From positions 1 through 64,000 of the forward strand of contig NZ_JACYXL010000010.1 in the NCBI RefSeq assembly GCF_014842995.1: DNA of 64,000 nucleotides. Direction: 5' to 3'. The position numbers were made by a program, and so were the translations under genes. Positions 29,392 to 38,814 of the stretch are shown here, one piece after another. The DNA comes from Rhodanobacter sp. 7MK24 (GTDB lineage: Bacteria; Pseudomonadota; Gammaproteobacteria; Xanthomonadales; Rhodanobacteraceae). The notes under the pieces are model-generated. The model saw nothing but the letters and a program-made list of their open reading frames with translations, was not told the origin of the DNA and ran no database searches. The stretch's first letter is position 1. Each line of letters begins with the position of its first letter.

Positions 29392-29409
29392 GATGTAAAC
29401 GGTTACATC
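29392..29409. promoter_or_regulatory. LacI-family operator in the ATPase/GH1 divergent promoter
   Basis: GATGTAAACGGTTACATC is a near-perfect 18-bp palindrome (8 of 9 positions per half) matching the LacI/CcpA-type box. It is centred 36-44 bp before the GH1 ATG (29445) and about 95 bp before the divergent ATPase ATG (29298), so one bound repressor could control both directions. Confidence 0.75.
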
Positions 29410-29444
29410 AAGCCGCAGTGCGGCATTCGAGAGTTTCGGAATCC

Positions 29445-30800
29445 ATGACTCGACGCTACCGCTTTCCGGACGGCTTCCTCTGGGGCGCGGCCACTTCCGC
29501 CTATCAGATCGAGGGTTCGCCGCTGGCGGACGGCGCCGGTCCCAGCATCTGGCAGCGCTTTGCGCACACGCCCGGGATGATGGCGAACGGCGACCACGGC
29601 AACGTGGCCTGCGACCACTACCACCGCTACAAAGACGACGTGCAGCTGATGCGCGCGCTGGGCCTGCAGAGTTACCGCTTCAGCGTGAACTGGGCGCGTG
29701 TATTGCCCGAAGGCACCGGTCGCGTCAATCCGAAGGGGCTGGACTTCTACTCGCGGCTGGTCGACGAACTGCTGGAAAACGGCATCACGCCCAACGCCAC
29801 GCTGTTCCATTGGGACCTGCCGGCGGCGCTGGACGACCGTGGCGGCTGGCTCAACCGCGACAGCGCGCATTGGTTCGCGGAATACTCCGCAATCATGTTC
29901 AAGGCGCTGGACGACCGCGTGCCGTACTGGAGCACGCTCAACGAACCGTGGGTGGTGGTCGATGGCGGCTATTTGAACGGTACGCTGGCGCCCGGTCACC
30001 GCAGCCCGTTCGAGGCGCCGATCGCCGCGCACAACCTGATGCGCGCCAGCGGTGCGGGCATCCAGGCCTATCGTGCGCACGGCAAGCATGCGATCGGCGT
30101 GGTGTTCAACATCGAGCCCAAGTATCCCGCTTCCGACAGTGCGGAAGACCTCGCCGCCACGCGTCGCGCCAACGCCTACATGAACCAGCAGTTCGCCGAT
30201 CCGGCGCTGCTCGGCAGCTATCCCGCCGAGCTGGTGGAAGTCTATGGCGATGCGTGGCCGGATTTCCCGCCGGACGATTTCCGATTGACGAAGCAGCCGG
30301 TCGATTTCGTCGGCCTCAACTACTACACGCGCGCCGTGGTGCGGCACGACGCCAACGCATTTCCGCTGCGTGCGGCGCCGGTGCCGCAGCCGCAGCACAC
30401 ACGTACCGAAACCGGTTGGGAGGTCTACGAGCAGGGCCTCGTCGACATGCTCACCGGCTTCCGCGAGCGTTACGGCGACATCCCGCTCTACATCACCGAG
30501 AACGGCTCCGCCTTCTACGACCCGCCGACCGTGGAAGGCGAGTTGTTGCAGGACCCGCTGCGCGTGGATTACCTGCGCAAGCACCTCCAGGCCGCGCATC
30601 GCGCCATCGAGGCCGGCGTGGATCTGCGCGGCTATTACGCGTGGTCGTTGCTGGACAACCTGGAGTGGTCGCTTGGCTACGCCAAGCGCTTCGGCCTGTA
30701 CCACGTCGATTTCGCCACGCAGAAGCGCACGCCCAAGGCGACCGCGAAACTCTACGCAGGCGTGATCGCAAGTCATGGCGAAGCGCTGGACGCATCCTGA
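29445..30800 (+). CDS. GH1 beta-glucosidase
   Basis: A 451-residue family 1 glycosidase. The N-terminus FPDGFLWGAATSAYQIEG is diagnostic; the acid/base is E167 in TLNEP and the nucleophile is E352 in ITENG. No signal peptide is present, so it acts in the cytoplasm on oligosaccharides brought in by the ABC importer. ATG 29445 is the first start that begins at the family motif. Expression is likely repressed by the LacI protein through the box just upstream. Confidence 0.95.
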   Translation: MTRRYRFPDGFLWGAATSAYQIEGSPLADGAGPSIWQRFAHTPGMMANGDHGNVACDHYHRYKDDVQLMRALGLQSYRFSVNWARVLPEGTGRVNPKGLDFYSRLVDELLENGITPNATLFHWDLPAALDDRGGWLNRDSAHWFAEYSAIMFKALDDRVPYWSTLNEPWVVVDGGYLNGTLAPGHRSPFEAPIAAHNLMRASGAGIQAYRAHGKHAIGVVFNIEPKYPASDSAEDLAATRRANAYMNQQFADPALLGSYPAELVEVYGDAWPDFPPDDFRLTKQPVDFVGLNYYTRAVVRHDANAFPLRAAPVPQPQHTRTETGWEVYEQGLVDMLTGFRERYGDIPLYITENGSAFYDPPTVEGELLQDPLRVDYLRKHLQAAHRAIEAGVDLRGYYAWSLLDNLEWSLGYAKRFGLYHVDFATQKRTPKATAKLYAGVIASHGEALDAS

Positions 30801-30837
30801 AAGCCCGAATCATGCGCAGCGGCGCAAGGGAGACGAC

Positions 30838-32442
30838 ATGAGGAATACGAAGACGATGCTGCGCCGAACCGCATTGGGCCTGCTGGCCGTGAGCCTGTTC
30901 GCGGCGGGCATTGCGCAGGCCGCCGCGCCTGCTGCTGGCGACGACGTCCGGATCGTGGTCGACGCAAAGGCGCAGGGCACGCCCTTTCCGCACTACTGGG
31001 AACAGATGTTCGGCTCCGGCCGCGCCTCGCTGGCGCTGCGCGACGCCTATCGCAAGGACCTCACGGCGGTGAAGCAGGCCACGGACTTTGGCTACGTACG
31101 CTTCCACGGCATCCTCGACGAGGACGTGGGCCTGTTCCATTTGGGAAGGAACGGCCAGCCGTTCTACAACGCTGCCGACAAGTCGGCCAAGGATGCCCAG
31201 CCGGTCTACAACTTCTCCTACGTGGACCAGATCTACGACGGTCTGCTCGAGCGTGGTGTGCGTCCCTTCGTCGAGTTGGGCTTCATGCCGGACGAGATGT
31301 CATCCGACCCCAAGGCGATCCAGGATTTCTGGTACCGACCCAACGTCGCTCCGCCGAAGGACTATGCGCTGTGGGACGGCATGATCCGCGCCTTCGCCCA
31401 GCACCTGGTCGCGCGCTACGGCATCGACGAAGTGTCCAGGTGGTACTTCGAGGTGTGGAACGAGCCGAACATCGGCTTCTGGGCCGGCAACCCCAAGATG
31501 GCGACCTACTACACGCTGTATGACCATACCGCGCGCGCGCTGAAGTCGGTGAGTCCGCGCCTGCGCGTGGGCGGCCCGGCCACGGCCCAGGCGGCCGAGG
31601 TCGCCGGCTTCCTCAAGCACGTGCACGACGCCAACGTGCCGGTGGATTTCGTCAGCACCCACGTGTACGGCGACGACACGGCGGACAACGTGTTCCACAC
31701 CAGCGAGAACATTCCGCGCAAGGACATGGTGTGCCGGGCGGTGGACAAGGTGCACAAGGAGGTGCTGGCTTCGCCGTATCCCAGACTGCCGTTCATCATG
31801 AGCGAGTTCAACGCTTCCTACGCGAACCTGCCCAATGTCACCGACTCGGTGTACATGGGCCCGTGGCTGGCCAACACCATCCGCGCCTGCGCGGGCAAGG
31901 TGAGCGCGATGAGCTACTGGTCGTTCTCCGACGTGTTCGAGGAGGGCGGCGTGGTGCGCACGCCGTTTTACGGCGGCTTCGGCCTGATCGCCGAGGACAA
32001 TATCCGCAAGCCTTCCTATAACGCGTTCGCGATGCTGCACAAGCTGGGCGACGTGCAGCTGCAGTCGTCCTCCGACTCCGCGCTGGTTACCCGTCGTGCC
32101 GACGGCACGCTGGTGCTGGCCTTGTGGAACTATGCGCCGCCAGTGGGCGACACCGCCGACTACACCGTCGGCAAGCCGAAAGGCGACACCAGGCACTTCG
32201 AGGTCGACGTGTCCTCGCTGCCGGCGACCGCCGCCGCCACTGTGTGGCGTCTGGACGAAACGCACGGCAACGTCATCGCCACGTTCGACCGGATGGGTCG
32301 CCCGGCCTTCCCGTCGCGCGAGCAGATCAGGCAACTGCGCGAGGCCGGCCAGATGGCCGCGCCCGAGCAGGTTGCGCTGCATGGCGGCAAGCTCGCCTTC
32401 GACATTCCGCCGCAGGGCCTGGTGGTGGTCGAGGTGCATTGA
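30838..32442 (+). CDS. secreted GH39-like glycosidase (beta-xylosidase-type)
   Basis: A 534-residue protein with a signal peptide (residues 1-28, ALGLLAVSLFAAGIAQAA). The catalytic barrel (about 35-420) shows YVRFHGILDED, acid/base E209 in VWNEPN and nucleophile E323 in FIMSEFNA, the arrangement of GH39. A beta-sandwich follows (about 425-534). AAGGGAG lies before the ATG. Family members act on xylosides, iduronides or other beta-linked sugars, so the xylosidase name is only by family. It follows GH1 by 37 bp in one operon. Confidence 0.88.
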   Translation: MRNTKTMLRRTALGLLAVSLFAAGIAQAAAPAAGDDVRIVVDAKAQGTPFPHYWEQMFGSGRASLALRDAYRKDLTAVKQATDFGYVRFHGILDEDVGLFHLGRNGQPFYNAADKSAKDAQPVYNFSYVDQIYDGLLERGVRPFVELGFMPDEMSSDPKAIQDFWYRPNVAPPKDYALWDGMIRAFAQHLVARYGIDEVSRWYFEVWNEPNIGFWAGNPKMATYYTLYDHTARALKSVSPRLRVGGPATAQAAEVAGFLKHVHDANVPVDFVSTHVYGDDTADNVFHTSENIPRKDMVCRAVDKVHKEVLASPYPRLPFIMSEFNASYANLPNVTDSVYMGPWLANTIRACAGKVSAMSYWSFSDVFEEGGVVRTPFYGGFGLIAEDNIRKPSYNAFAMLHKLGDVQLQSSSDSALVTRRADGTLVLALWNYAPPVGDTADYTVGKPKGDTRHFEVDVSSLPATAAATVWRLDETHGNVIATFDRMGRPAFPSREQIRQLREAGQMAAPEQVALHGGKLAFDIPPQGLVVVEVH

Positions 32443-32486
32443 GGTCGTGCGTTGACATCACGTTTGATTGAGCGCTGCCAGTGAGT

Positions 32487-32596
32487 CCCTCTCCCCTCGG
32501 GAGAGGGTGGCGGCAGCCAGAAGAGGGTTAGGTCGGAGCGAAACGCGGCCGTATCACCGAACCCTCACCCCCGACCCCTCTCCAAGAGAGAGGTGG
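32487..32596. repeat. dispersed CCCTCTCC-type repeat
   Basis: Two short hairpins, CCCTCTCCCCTCGGGAGAGGG near 32490-32510 and CCTCTCCAAGAGAGAGG near 32577-32593, flank GAACCCTCACCCCCGACC. The arrangement matches the repeat in the ilvG-ilvM gap. It separates the GH39 gene from the GNAT gene and could act as a weak transcription barrier. Confidence 0.65.
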
Positions 32597-32614
32597 AAAT
32601 CGGCAGGAGGACAC

Positions 32615-33304
32615 ATGGAGCCGCTAGACCGTCCCGTCTGGACCAGCCTGACCACCCTGCATGCCGGCCTCGCGCTGGGCGATGCGCTGGCGAAGTGCTA
32701 CCTGCCGGAGGTCAACCGCTTCGCTTCCGCGCGCGACGACAGCGACGAGGCGCTTGCGGCTTTGGCCGTGCTGGTGCGGCCGGCCAATCTGGTGTTCGTG
32801 CTGCAGATGCCGGAGATACGCATCCCGCCCGGACTGGTGGCGAGCAAGACCGCCAAGGGCGTGCAGATGGTGGCCGCCGCATCGCTCGCTGCAGAGGCCG
32901 GCCCGGACGAAGTGCTGTCGCTGGGCGACGCGGATGCGCCGGAGATGCTGGCGCTGGCCACGCTCACCCAACCCGGACCGTTCCTGCGCCAGACCCACCG
33001 GATGGGGCAATTCGTCGGCATCCGCATCGATGGCCGGCTTGCCGCGATGGCCGGTGAGCGTTTCCGTTTTCCCGGCCATACCGAAGTCAGCGGCGTGTGC
33101 ACGCATCCGGATTTCCGGGGGCGCGGGCTGGCGGGACGCCTGTCCCGCCACGTTGCAGCCAGCATCGCCGCGCGCGGCGACACAGCCTTCCTGCATGCGT
33201 GGAAAACCAACACGGCAGCGATCCGCCTCTACGAAAAACTGGGCTTCCGCCTGCGTTGCGAAGTGAACGTAGCGGTGCTGCAGTGCGAGGCCGGGCTTGC
33301 CTGA
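32615..33304 (+). CDS. GNAT family N-acetyltransferase
   Basis: A 229-residue protein whose C-terminal half is a FR47/GNAT domain. The acetyl-CoA loop is VCTHPDFRGRGLAGRLSRHV and the last motif is AIRLYEKLGFRLRCE. The N-terminal ~100 residues are less conserved. An AGGAGG ribosome binding site lies 5 bp before the ATG at 32615. The substrate is unknown. Convergent with thrC. Confidence 0.88.
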   Translation: MEPLDRPVWTSLTTLHAGLALGDALAKCYLPEVNRFASARDDSDEALAALAVLVRPANLVFVLQMPEIRIPPGLVASKTAKGVQMVAAASLAAEAGPDEVLSLGDADAPEMLALATLTQPGPFLRQTHRMGQFVGIRIDGRLAAMAGERFRFPGHTEVSGVCTHPDFRGRGLAGRLSRHVAASIAARGDTAFLHAWKTNTAAIRLYEKLGFRLRCEVNVAVLQCEAGLA

Positions 33305-33320
33305 TTCCGCCCGGCCGATA

Positions 33321-34631
33321 TCAGGCCCGCTCGAGCAACCAATGTTTCAATGCCTCGTCGGTTACGGACAACGGCTCTGCGCTGGCCGAACGTTGCAGCA
33401 TCGCCGCGAGTGCCGGCGGTACATCGACGGCGCGGCCGATCAGCGGCTCCACCACCTGCTCGAACTTCGCCGGATGCGCGGTGGCGACCACGGCCCACGG
33501 CCTGTCGTCGCCCTGATCGCGCAGGCGGTCGAGCAGGTGCATGGCGGTGGCGGTGTGCGGGCAGAATGGTTCGCCGTGTTCGCTCGCATGCAGGGTGATG
33601 GTGCGGCGGATGGGGGCATCGTCCACGCTTTCAGCATGCAGTGTGCGGCGCAGTGCCATGTCGTCGCCGAAGGTCCAGCGCAGGCGTTCGAAATTGCTGG
33701 GTGCGCCCACGTCCATCGCATTGGCCAGCGTGGCGACGGCTTCGCGTGGCGCGTAGTCGTCGCCAGAGAAAAATTCGGGCAAGGTGGCGTTGGCGTTGCA
33801 AGCCAGCCGGACCTCGCCCAGCGGCAGGCCCATCGCGCGCACCCACAGGCAGGCCAGCGCGTTGCCGAGGTTGCCGGTGGGCACGAGGAAGTTCAGCGGT
33901 TCGCCGTGTTTGCGCCAGAAGCCGAGCGCCGCATGCGCGTAGTAGCTCATCTGCGGCAACAAACGACCGAGGCTGATGCTGTTGGCGGAACTGAGCGGCA
34001 CGGCGCGTTGCAGCTCGGTGTCGTTCAGCGCAGCCTTCACCATGCGCTGGCAATCGTCGAAGCGCCCCGCCACGCGCAGCGCCTGCACGTTGTCGCCGAA
34101 GCAGCCAAGCTGATGCGCCTGTCGCGGCGAGACGAGGCCGTCGGGATACAGGATCGTCACGCGCACATTTGGCTGGCGATGGAACGCCGCACCCACCGCT
34201 GCGCCGGTGTCGCCCGAAGTGGCGACCAGGATGGTGAGCGGTCGATCATCCGCGCGCGGAAGCCGACGCAAACAGGCGGCGAGGAAGCGCGCACCTACGT
34301 CCTTGAATGCCGCCGTCGGGCCGTGGAACAACTCCAGCACGTGCGCATCGCCATACGGCAGCGGGCGCAACGGCACCGCGAAATCCAGCGCTTCGGCGCA
34401 GATCGCCGGAAGTTCACCAGCCAGCGCATCCCCCGCGAAGAACGGCGCGAGCAAGGTAGCGGCGGTGTCCGCCAATGAGCCCCGCGGATCGAAATCCGTC
34501 GGAGCCAGCGTCGGCAATCGCTCCGGCACATACAGGCCGCCATCCGGCGCCAGCCCTGCGGCAACGGCTTCGCTCAAAGTGGCGGATGGCGCACGACTGC
34601 GCGTACTGAGATAACGCAACGAATCACGCAT
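33321..34631 (-). CDS. thrC: threonine synthase
   Basis: Converts O-phosphohomoserine to threonine with PLP. The 436-residue protein opens with LRYLSTRSRAPSATLSEAV, carries the PLP lysine in FHGPTAAFKDVGARF and the SGDTGAAVGAAF loop. It is the last gene of the threonine operon but is separated from thrB by about 306 bp of repeat sequence, so its expression may be partly uncoupled. Confidence 0.95.
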   Translation of the reverse strand: MRDSLRYLSTRSRAPSATLSEAVAAGLAPDGGLYVPERLPTLAPTDFDPRGSLADTAATLLAPFFAGDALAGELPAICAEALDFAVPLRPLPYGDAHVLELFHGPTAAFKDVGARFLAACLRRLPRADDRPLTILVATSGDTGAAVGAAFHRQPNVRVTILYPDGLVSPRQAHQLGCFGDNVQALRVAGRFDDCQRMVKAALNDTELQRAVPLSSANSISLGRLLPQMSYYAHAALGFWRKHGEPLNFLVPTGNLGNALACLWVRAMGLPLGEVRLACNANATLPEFFSGDDYAPREAVATLANAMDVGAPSNFERLRWTFGDDMALRRTLHAESVDDAPIRRTITLHASEHGEPFCPHTATAMHLLDRLRDQGDDRPWAVVATAHPAKFEQVVEPLIGRAVDVPPALAAMLQRSASAEPLSVTDEALKHWLLERA

Positions 34632-34937
34632 GGCTCACACCACCCATGCACGATTGCCTGACATCCTCAGTCTCCAGATACGGCGCGGTGTGGCTGTCTC
34701 GTCTATCGTGTAGGCGGAAGTAGTTCCAAGTTCCTCGACACGGCTTGTTTGTAGTTCCGGCGTATCGAACTAGGCCGTTTCTCTTGGCTACTTCTCTTTG
34801 GGCCCGCAAAGAGAAGTAGCTCGGGCGCCGGCTGGCGTCCGAAAGCCCGCCGCAGGCGAGCCAAACTGCAGGAGCGACAAGTCGTCGCGAGCACCCACCC
34901 CTCATCTCAGAGGGCATAGGACGACAAAGCGCATGTT
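34632..34937. repeat. repeat-filled thrB-thrC spacer
   Basis: No gene is evident. The stretch holds a 14-bp perfect hairpin, GCTACTTCTCTTTG with its complement around a 6-nt loop (34787-34820), of the same family as the two hairpins in the 27.5-28.1 kb cassette. The preceding 100 bp (34701-34800, starting GTCTATCG) align with 53731-53820, a more degraded copy of the same element. Confidence 0.7.
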
Positions 34938-35936
34938 TCATGCTGCCACTCCATCGTCCACCAAACGCGCCGCCGGCCCATCAATCGGCGCAACAAACGC
35001 ATCGCTATCCAGCCCGACTTCCCCGAACGCCGCCTGCATCGCCACGGCAGCCGCCTCCGCCTCGTCGCGACGCTCGAACCAACCGAACACGCTGGGGCCG
35101 CCACCGGAAATGCTGGCCCCCAACGCACGATGATCAAGCGCCGCCTGCTTCACGCGCCCGAAGTTCGGCACCAGCGGCGCCCGCCGCGGTTCCACCAGCA
35201 CATCCTTCAAGCCATCGCGCACCAACGTGGCATCACCCCGATAGCATCCGGCCAGGAGCAGCGAAAGATTCGCACTCTGCGCCACGAACTCGCCCAGCAC
35301 GTAATGGCCCGCCAGCGCCGCGCGCGCCTTGCGCGTCTCCAGCACGAAATGCGGATGCACCAGCGCGCAATGCCAGTCGGAGGGCACCGGCACGCGCAAC
35401 ACGCGGTCGTGTGTCGCCAGCACCAGGCCGCCGAGCAATTGCGGACCCACGTTGTCGCCGTGGCGGCCGCCGCTGGCCACCGCCTCGCCATCCATCGCGA
35501 AGCCGTACAGAGACTCGCGTGGCAGCGGCGTGTCCAGCAGCGCGTTCGCCGCCACCAGCGCGGCCACGCAGGAGGCCGCCGAGCCGGCCATGCCCGAGCC
35601 CAGCGCGATGCCCTTGTGCAGCACGATCTCGAAGCCGTGGTGCAGGCCCAGTGCCTTGCGTAGCGCGAGCAGGGCGGCGCCGGCGGTGTTGTGCTGCGCA
35701 TCGAGCGGAAGCTCATGCTCGGTGCCGTGGATCGCCGCGATGCGCACGACGGGTTCGTCGATGCGGCGTACTTCGGCGCGGTCGCCGGCGCCAGCCATGC
35801 TGTGGCCGAGGATGTCGAAGCCCACGCCGACGTTGCCGACGCAGGCGGGCGCGAACGCGGCGGCATGGGTGCGGCGATGGACTGGACGGGAGGTCGAGGG
35901 CTTCATGGCTTCCTGCAACAGGGTAGGGGCGTTCAT
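34938..35936 (-). CDS. thrB: homoserine kinase (GHMP type)
   Basis: Phosphorylates homoserine. A 332-residue GHMP kinase: [13 protein letters not shown] near the N-terminus and the ATP loop [18 protein letters not shown] short leader of about 25 residues precedes the core. The start ATG overlaps the homoserine dehydrogenase stop in an ATGA at 35933-35936. Confidence 0.94.
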   Translation of the reverse strand: MNAPTLLQEAMKPSTSRPVHRRTHAAAFAPACVGNVGVGFDILGHSMAGAGDRAEVRRIDEPVVRIAAIHGTEHELPLDAQHNTAGAALLALRKALGLHHGFEIVLHKGIALGSGMAGSAASCVAALVAANALLDTPLPRESLYGFAMDGEAVASGGRHGDNVGPQLLGGLVLATHDRVLRVPVPSDWHCALVHPHFVLETRKARAALAGHYVLGEFVAQSANLSLLLAGCYRGDATLVRDGLKDVLVEPRRAPLVPNFGRVKQAALDHRALGASISGGGPSVFGWFERRDEAEAAAVAMQAAFGEVGLDSDAFVAPIDGPAARLVDDGVAA

Positions 35937-37084
35937 GCGCGCGGCTCCAGCGATTCGGCGATGCGCAGCAGGTCGGCGAACACGCCGGCCGCGGTCACTT
36001 CCGGTCCGGCGCCGGGGCCTTGCACGAGCAGGGGATTGTCGCAGTAACGGCGCGTGCGGAATTGCACCACGTTGTCGGTGAGCCGCGTGTGCGCGAACGG
36101 ATGCGAGGCGGGCAGCACCTCCAGTCGCACGCTGGCGCGGCCATGGCGGTCGAGGCTGGCGACGTGGCGCAGCACGCCGCCGCAGGTCTGCGCCTCGGCG
36201 AGTTTCGCGGCCATTGGCGCGTCGAGTTCGTGCAGGCGCTGCATGAATTCATCCACGGGCAGCGTCGCCAGCGCAGGCGGCACCAGGCTTTCCACCGCCA
36301 CCTGTTCCAGCGACAGCGGACGGCCAGCCTCGCGCGCGAGGATCACCAGCTTGCGCGCCACGTCGAGGCCGGAGAGGTCCTCGCGCGGATCAGGTTCGGT
36401 ATAGCCGAGCGCGTGTGCCTCGCGCAGCAGCACGGAGAACGGCTGGCTGCCGTCGTGCCGGTTGCACAGCCAGGCCAGGGTGCCGGAAAACATGCCCTCG
36501 ATAACCAACAGTTCGTCGCCGGTGTCGAGCAGGTCGCGCAGGGTCTGCACCACCGGCAGGCCGGCGCAGACGGTGGCCTCGTAGCGGAAGCGCGCGCCGC
36601 TGGCGCAGGCGGCGCGGATCGCCTGCCAGCGTTCCAGCGGACCGCTGCCGGCCAGTTTGTTCGGTGTCACCACGTGCAGGCCGGCGGCCAGCCAGTGCGG
36701 GTAGTGCGCGGCGACCGCTTCGCTGGCGCTGCAGTCGATCAGCAGTGCGTGGCGGTCGTCGTTGCCGCGCACGTGGGCAGCGAATGCATCCAGGTCGTTC
36801 GGCCGCCAGATCTGAGCGCCGGCGTGGCGGCCGTTGAGTTCGGCGTCGTCGCAGTCCAGCCACATGCGCTTGCTGGCTACCACGCCGCAGAGTTTCAGCT
36901 CCAACGCATGGTCGCGCGCCAGTCTCGGCTGCGCGCTGCGCAGTTGCTCCAGCAGTGCCCCGCCGACCCGGCCGGGACCGATCACGCCGACCGCCAGCGT
37001 GCGCCGCCCGGTGGTGCCGGCACGCGGCATCGCCAGCGGAGGCAACGCATGGTGGGGGACTTGCTCGATGGCACAATTGATCAC
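35933..37084 (-). CDS. hom: homoserine dehydrogenase (stand-alone)
   Basis: Reduces aspartate semialdehyde to homoserine. The 383-residue protein shows the NAD(P) loop [41 protein letters not shown] and the catalytic-domain [19 protein letters not shown], all typical of the C-terminal half of bifunctional ThrA/MetL. No aspartokinase domain precedes it, and upstream DNA encodes a leader instead. The start is GTG at 37084 with GGAGAGG 6 bp before it; an internal ATG at 37030 would delete 18 residues. First gene of the threonine operon. Confidence 0.92.
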   Translation of the reverse strand: MINCAIEQVPHHALPPLAMPRAGTTGRRTLAVGVIGPGRVGGALLEQLRSAQPRLARDHALELKLCGVVASKRMWLDCDDAELNGRHAGAQIWRPNDLDAFAAHVRGNDDRHALLIDCSASEAVAAHYPHWLAAGLHVVTPNKLAGSGPLERWQAIRAACASGARFRYEATVCAGLPVVQTLRDLLDTGDELLVIEGMFSGTLAWLCNRHDGSQPFSVLLREAHALGYTEPDPREDLSGLDVARKLVILAREAGRPLSLEQVAVESLVPPALATLPVDEFMQRLHELDAPMAAKLAEAQTCGGVLRHVASLDRHGRASVRLEVLPASHPFAHTRLTDNVVQFRTRRYCDNPLLVQGPGAGPEVTAAGVFADLLRIAESLEPRA

Positions 37085-37110
37085 GACGGCCTCTCCGTTG
37101 GAGGCCCGTC
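37085..37110 (-). promoter_or_regulatory. hairpin sequestering the homoserine dehydrogenase Shine-Dalgarno
   Basis: On the minus strand GACGGGCCTCC (37100-37110) pairs across a 3-nt loop with GGAGAGGCCGTC (37085-37096), allowing a one-base bulge. The 3' arm contains the GGAG ribosome binding site of the GTG start at 37084, so the folded form should hinder initiation. Confidence 0.5.
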
Positions 37111-37133
37111 CTGTCTGGCGTGTCGGTGTGTGC

Positions 37134-37159
37134 CGGCCCGCCTCGTCGAGGGCGGGCCG
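37134..37159 (-). promoter_or_regulatory. GC-rich hairpin in the thr leader
   Basis: A 9-bp stem CGGCCCGCC/GGCGGGCCG closes an 8-nt loop 15 nt after the leader-peptide stop. It is placed like an attenuator terminator, but no U-run follows it in the transcript (the only T-run, 37168-37173, precedes it), so intrinsic termination is doubtful. Confidence 0.5.
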
Positions 37160-37173
37160 TTGCGTGGGAAAAA

Positions 37174-37269
37174 TCAGCTACGCACGACGCTCCGCCCGGA
37201 CCGGGTACCGGTACCGGTGGTAATCGTGGTGGTAATGGTGCTGGCGATGTCGCCCGCGCGCGACGTCAT
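37174..37269 (-). CDS. thrL: thr operon leader peptide
   Basis: A 31-codon ORF, with in-frame ATGs also at 37299 and 37326, ending in TGA at 37174. Residues 10-22 read STITTTITTGTGT: eight threonines and two isoleucines, closely matching the E. coli thr leader STTITTTITITTG. A ribosome stalled on the Thr/Ile codons would sense charged tRNA. It lies 90 bp before homoserine dehydrogenase on the same strand. No clear Shine-Dalgarno separates the three starts. The rest of this 443-bp gap (37270-37527) shows no other gene. Confidence 0.8.
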   Translation of the reverse strand: MTSRAGDIASTITTTITTGTGTRSGRSVVRS

Positions 37270-37527
37270 GCGGCCGGCGGAAACCGGGGCGTAGTGCATG
37301 CGTGCGGGTGCGGAAAGCGGCGACATGGCATCGACACTAAGCCCTATGTTGCACTGCAGTCAATAGGTGCATCTGCAACTGTTCCGCCGCCATCGTCAAC
37401 GGCGTGCGGTCGCTGCCAGCCGTCGCGGCGACGGCTTCGACCTTCCCGTTTTCGATTACCTGCCAGGTAATCGCCTTGCCGCGGCAGCGACCGCAAGCTG
37501 TGCCCACACCCACCACGGAGCACAACC

Positions 37528-37896
37528 ATGAGCGCCACCCGCGAACTGATCGAAAACTACATCCGCAGCTGGAACGAGACCGATCCGCTGCGTCGTCGCG
37601 TGCTGATCGAGCGCGTCTACGCCGAGCACGTGACCTACACCGACCCGATGGCGCAGGTGCGTGGCTGGGAAGGTATCGACGCCACCATCGCCGCGGTGCA
37701 AGGCATGTTTCCCGGCCACCGCTTCGCCCTTGCCGGCGTGGTGGACGCGCATCACGACCTGGCCCGCTTCCAGTGGCAGCTGAGCGCCCCGGGCGACGAC
37801 GAACCGCTGGTGATCGGTTTCGACGTGGCGGAACTGGACGAGGGCCGCGTGCGCCGCGTCCACGGCTTCCTGGACAAGGTGCCGCAGGCGGCCTGA
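37528..37896 (+). CDS. SnoaL-like / NTF2-fold protein
   Basis: A 122-residue single NTF2-like domain: ENYIRSWNETDPLRRRVLIERVYAEHVTYTDP followed by sheet segments HRFALAGVVDAHHDLARFQW and a C-terminal RRVHGFLDKV. Such proteins are small-molecule isomerases/hydrolases or binding proteins; the ligand is unknown. It lies 51 bp upstream of an alpha/beta hydrolase in the same direction, followed by an XRE regulator. Confidence 0.82.
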   Translation: MSATRELIENYIRSWNETDPLRRRVLIERVYAEHVTYTDPMAQVRGWEGIDATIAAVQGMFPGHRFALAGVVDAHHDLARFQWQLSAPGDDEPLVIGFDVAELDEGRVRRVHGFLDKVPQAA

Positions 37897-37947
37897 ACCG
37901 GCCGCGCCGCACCTGTCTCCCCCCATCTCTCTTTGCCGGAGTACGCC

Positions 37948-38781
37948 ATGAGCCATTTCACCACCACCGACGGCACGCAGCTGTTCTACCGCGACTGCGG
38001 CCGCGGCCAGCCCATCGTGTTCGTCGCTTCCTGGGCGCTGGATTCGCGCGCCTGGGGTCCGTACATGCTGCATTTCCAGGAACTCGGCTATCGCTGTATC
38101 GCACTGGACCGGCGCGGCCACGGCCGTTCGGACGATCCCGGCCACGGCTACCGGCTGGACCGCCTCGCCGACGATCTGGCGGAACTGCTCGAACACCTGG
38201 ACCTGCGCGACGTCAGCTTGGTTGCGCACTCGATGGCCAGCGGCGAAGCCACACGCTACCTCGCGCGGCACGGCCGCGGACGCGTCGCCCGCGCGGTCTT
38301 CCTTGCTCCGACCGCGCCCAGCTACGTCGAAGGCAGCCGCGAGCCGTGGAGCATGGACGAGCCCACCACCGCGGCCGTGCTCGCCGCGATTCGCCGCGAT
38401 CTGCCGTACTGGCTGACCGACAACGCGAACGACTTCTTCCTGCCCGCCGAAACCGGGACCACGCCGGAATACATGCAGTACACCATCGACATGATCTGCG
38501 GCGTTTCGCTGCAGGCGCTGGTGGAATGCTTCCGCGCCAAGCGCGTGGACTTGCGCGAGGAGTTGCGCAACTTGCCGGTGCCGCTGCTGGTGATCCATGG
38601 CAATCGCGATGTGAGCGAGCCGGTGCAGCAGGGACGCGCCACCGCGGCGATGGTGCCGGACGGCCGGTTCCTGGAGTACGACGGCGCCCCGCACGGGTTC
38701 TACCACACGCATTACGAGCGGCTGGTGGCCGACATCCACGCATTCCTGCGCGAGGCCGGAGTCATGCCTCGTGCTGCCTGA
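37948..38781 (+). CDS. alpha/beta hydrolase (non-haem chloroperoxidase-like)
   Basis: A 277-residue hydrolase. Oxyanion region VFVASWALDSRAWGPYM, nucleophile elbow VAHSMASGE (Ser in a HSMAS variant of GxSxG), and acid/His region PDGRFLEYDGAPHGFYHTHYE are visible. It resembles the arylesterase/non-haem chloroperoxidase group. The ATG at 37948 has GGAG nearby and starts at the family N-terminus (SHFTTTDGTQLFYRDCG). Likely cotranscribed with the SnoaL-like gene. Confidence 0.87.
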   Translation: MSHFTTTDGTQLFYRDCGRGQPIVFVASWALDSRAWGPYMLHFQELGYRCIALDRRGHGRSDDPGHGYRLDRLADDLAELLEHLDLRDVSLVAHSMASGEATRYLARHGRGRVARAVFLAPTAPSYVEGSREPWSMDEPTTAAVLAAIRRDLPYWLTDNANDFFLPAETGTTPEYMQYTIDMICGVSLQALVECFRAKRVDLREELRNLPVPLLVIHGNRDVSEPVQQGRATAAMVPDGRFLEYDGAPHGFYHTHYERLVADIHAFLREAGVMPRAA

Positions 38782-38814
38782 CCATCGGCCACCGACCACT
38801 GGCATCATTGCCGC

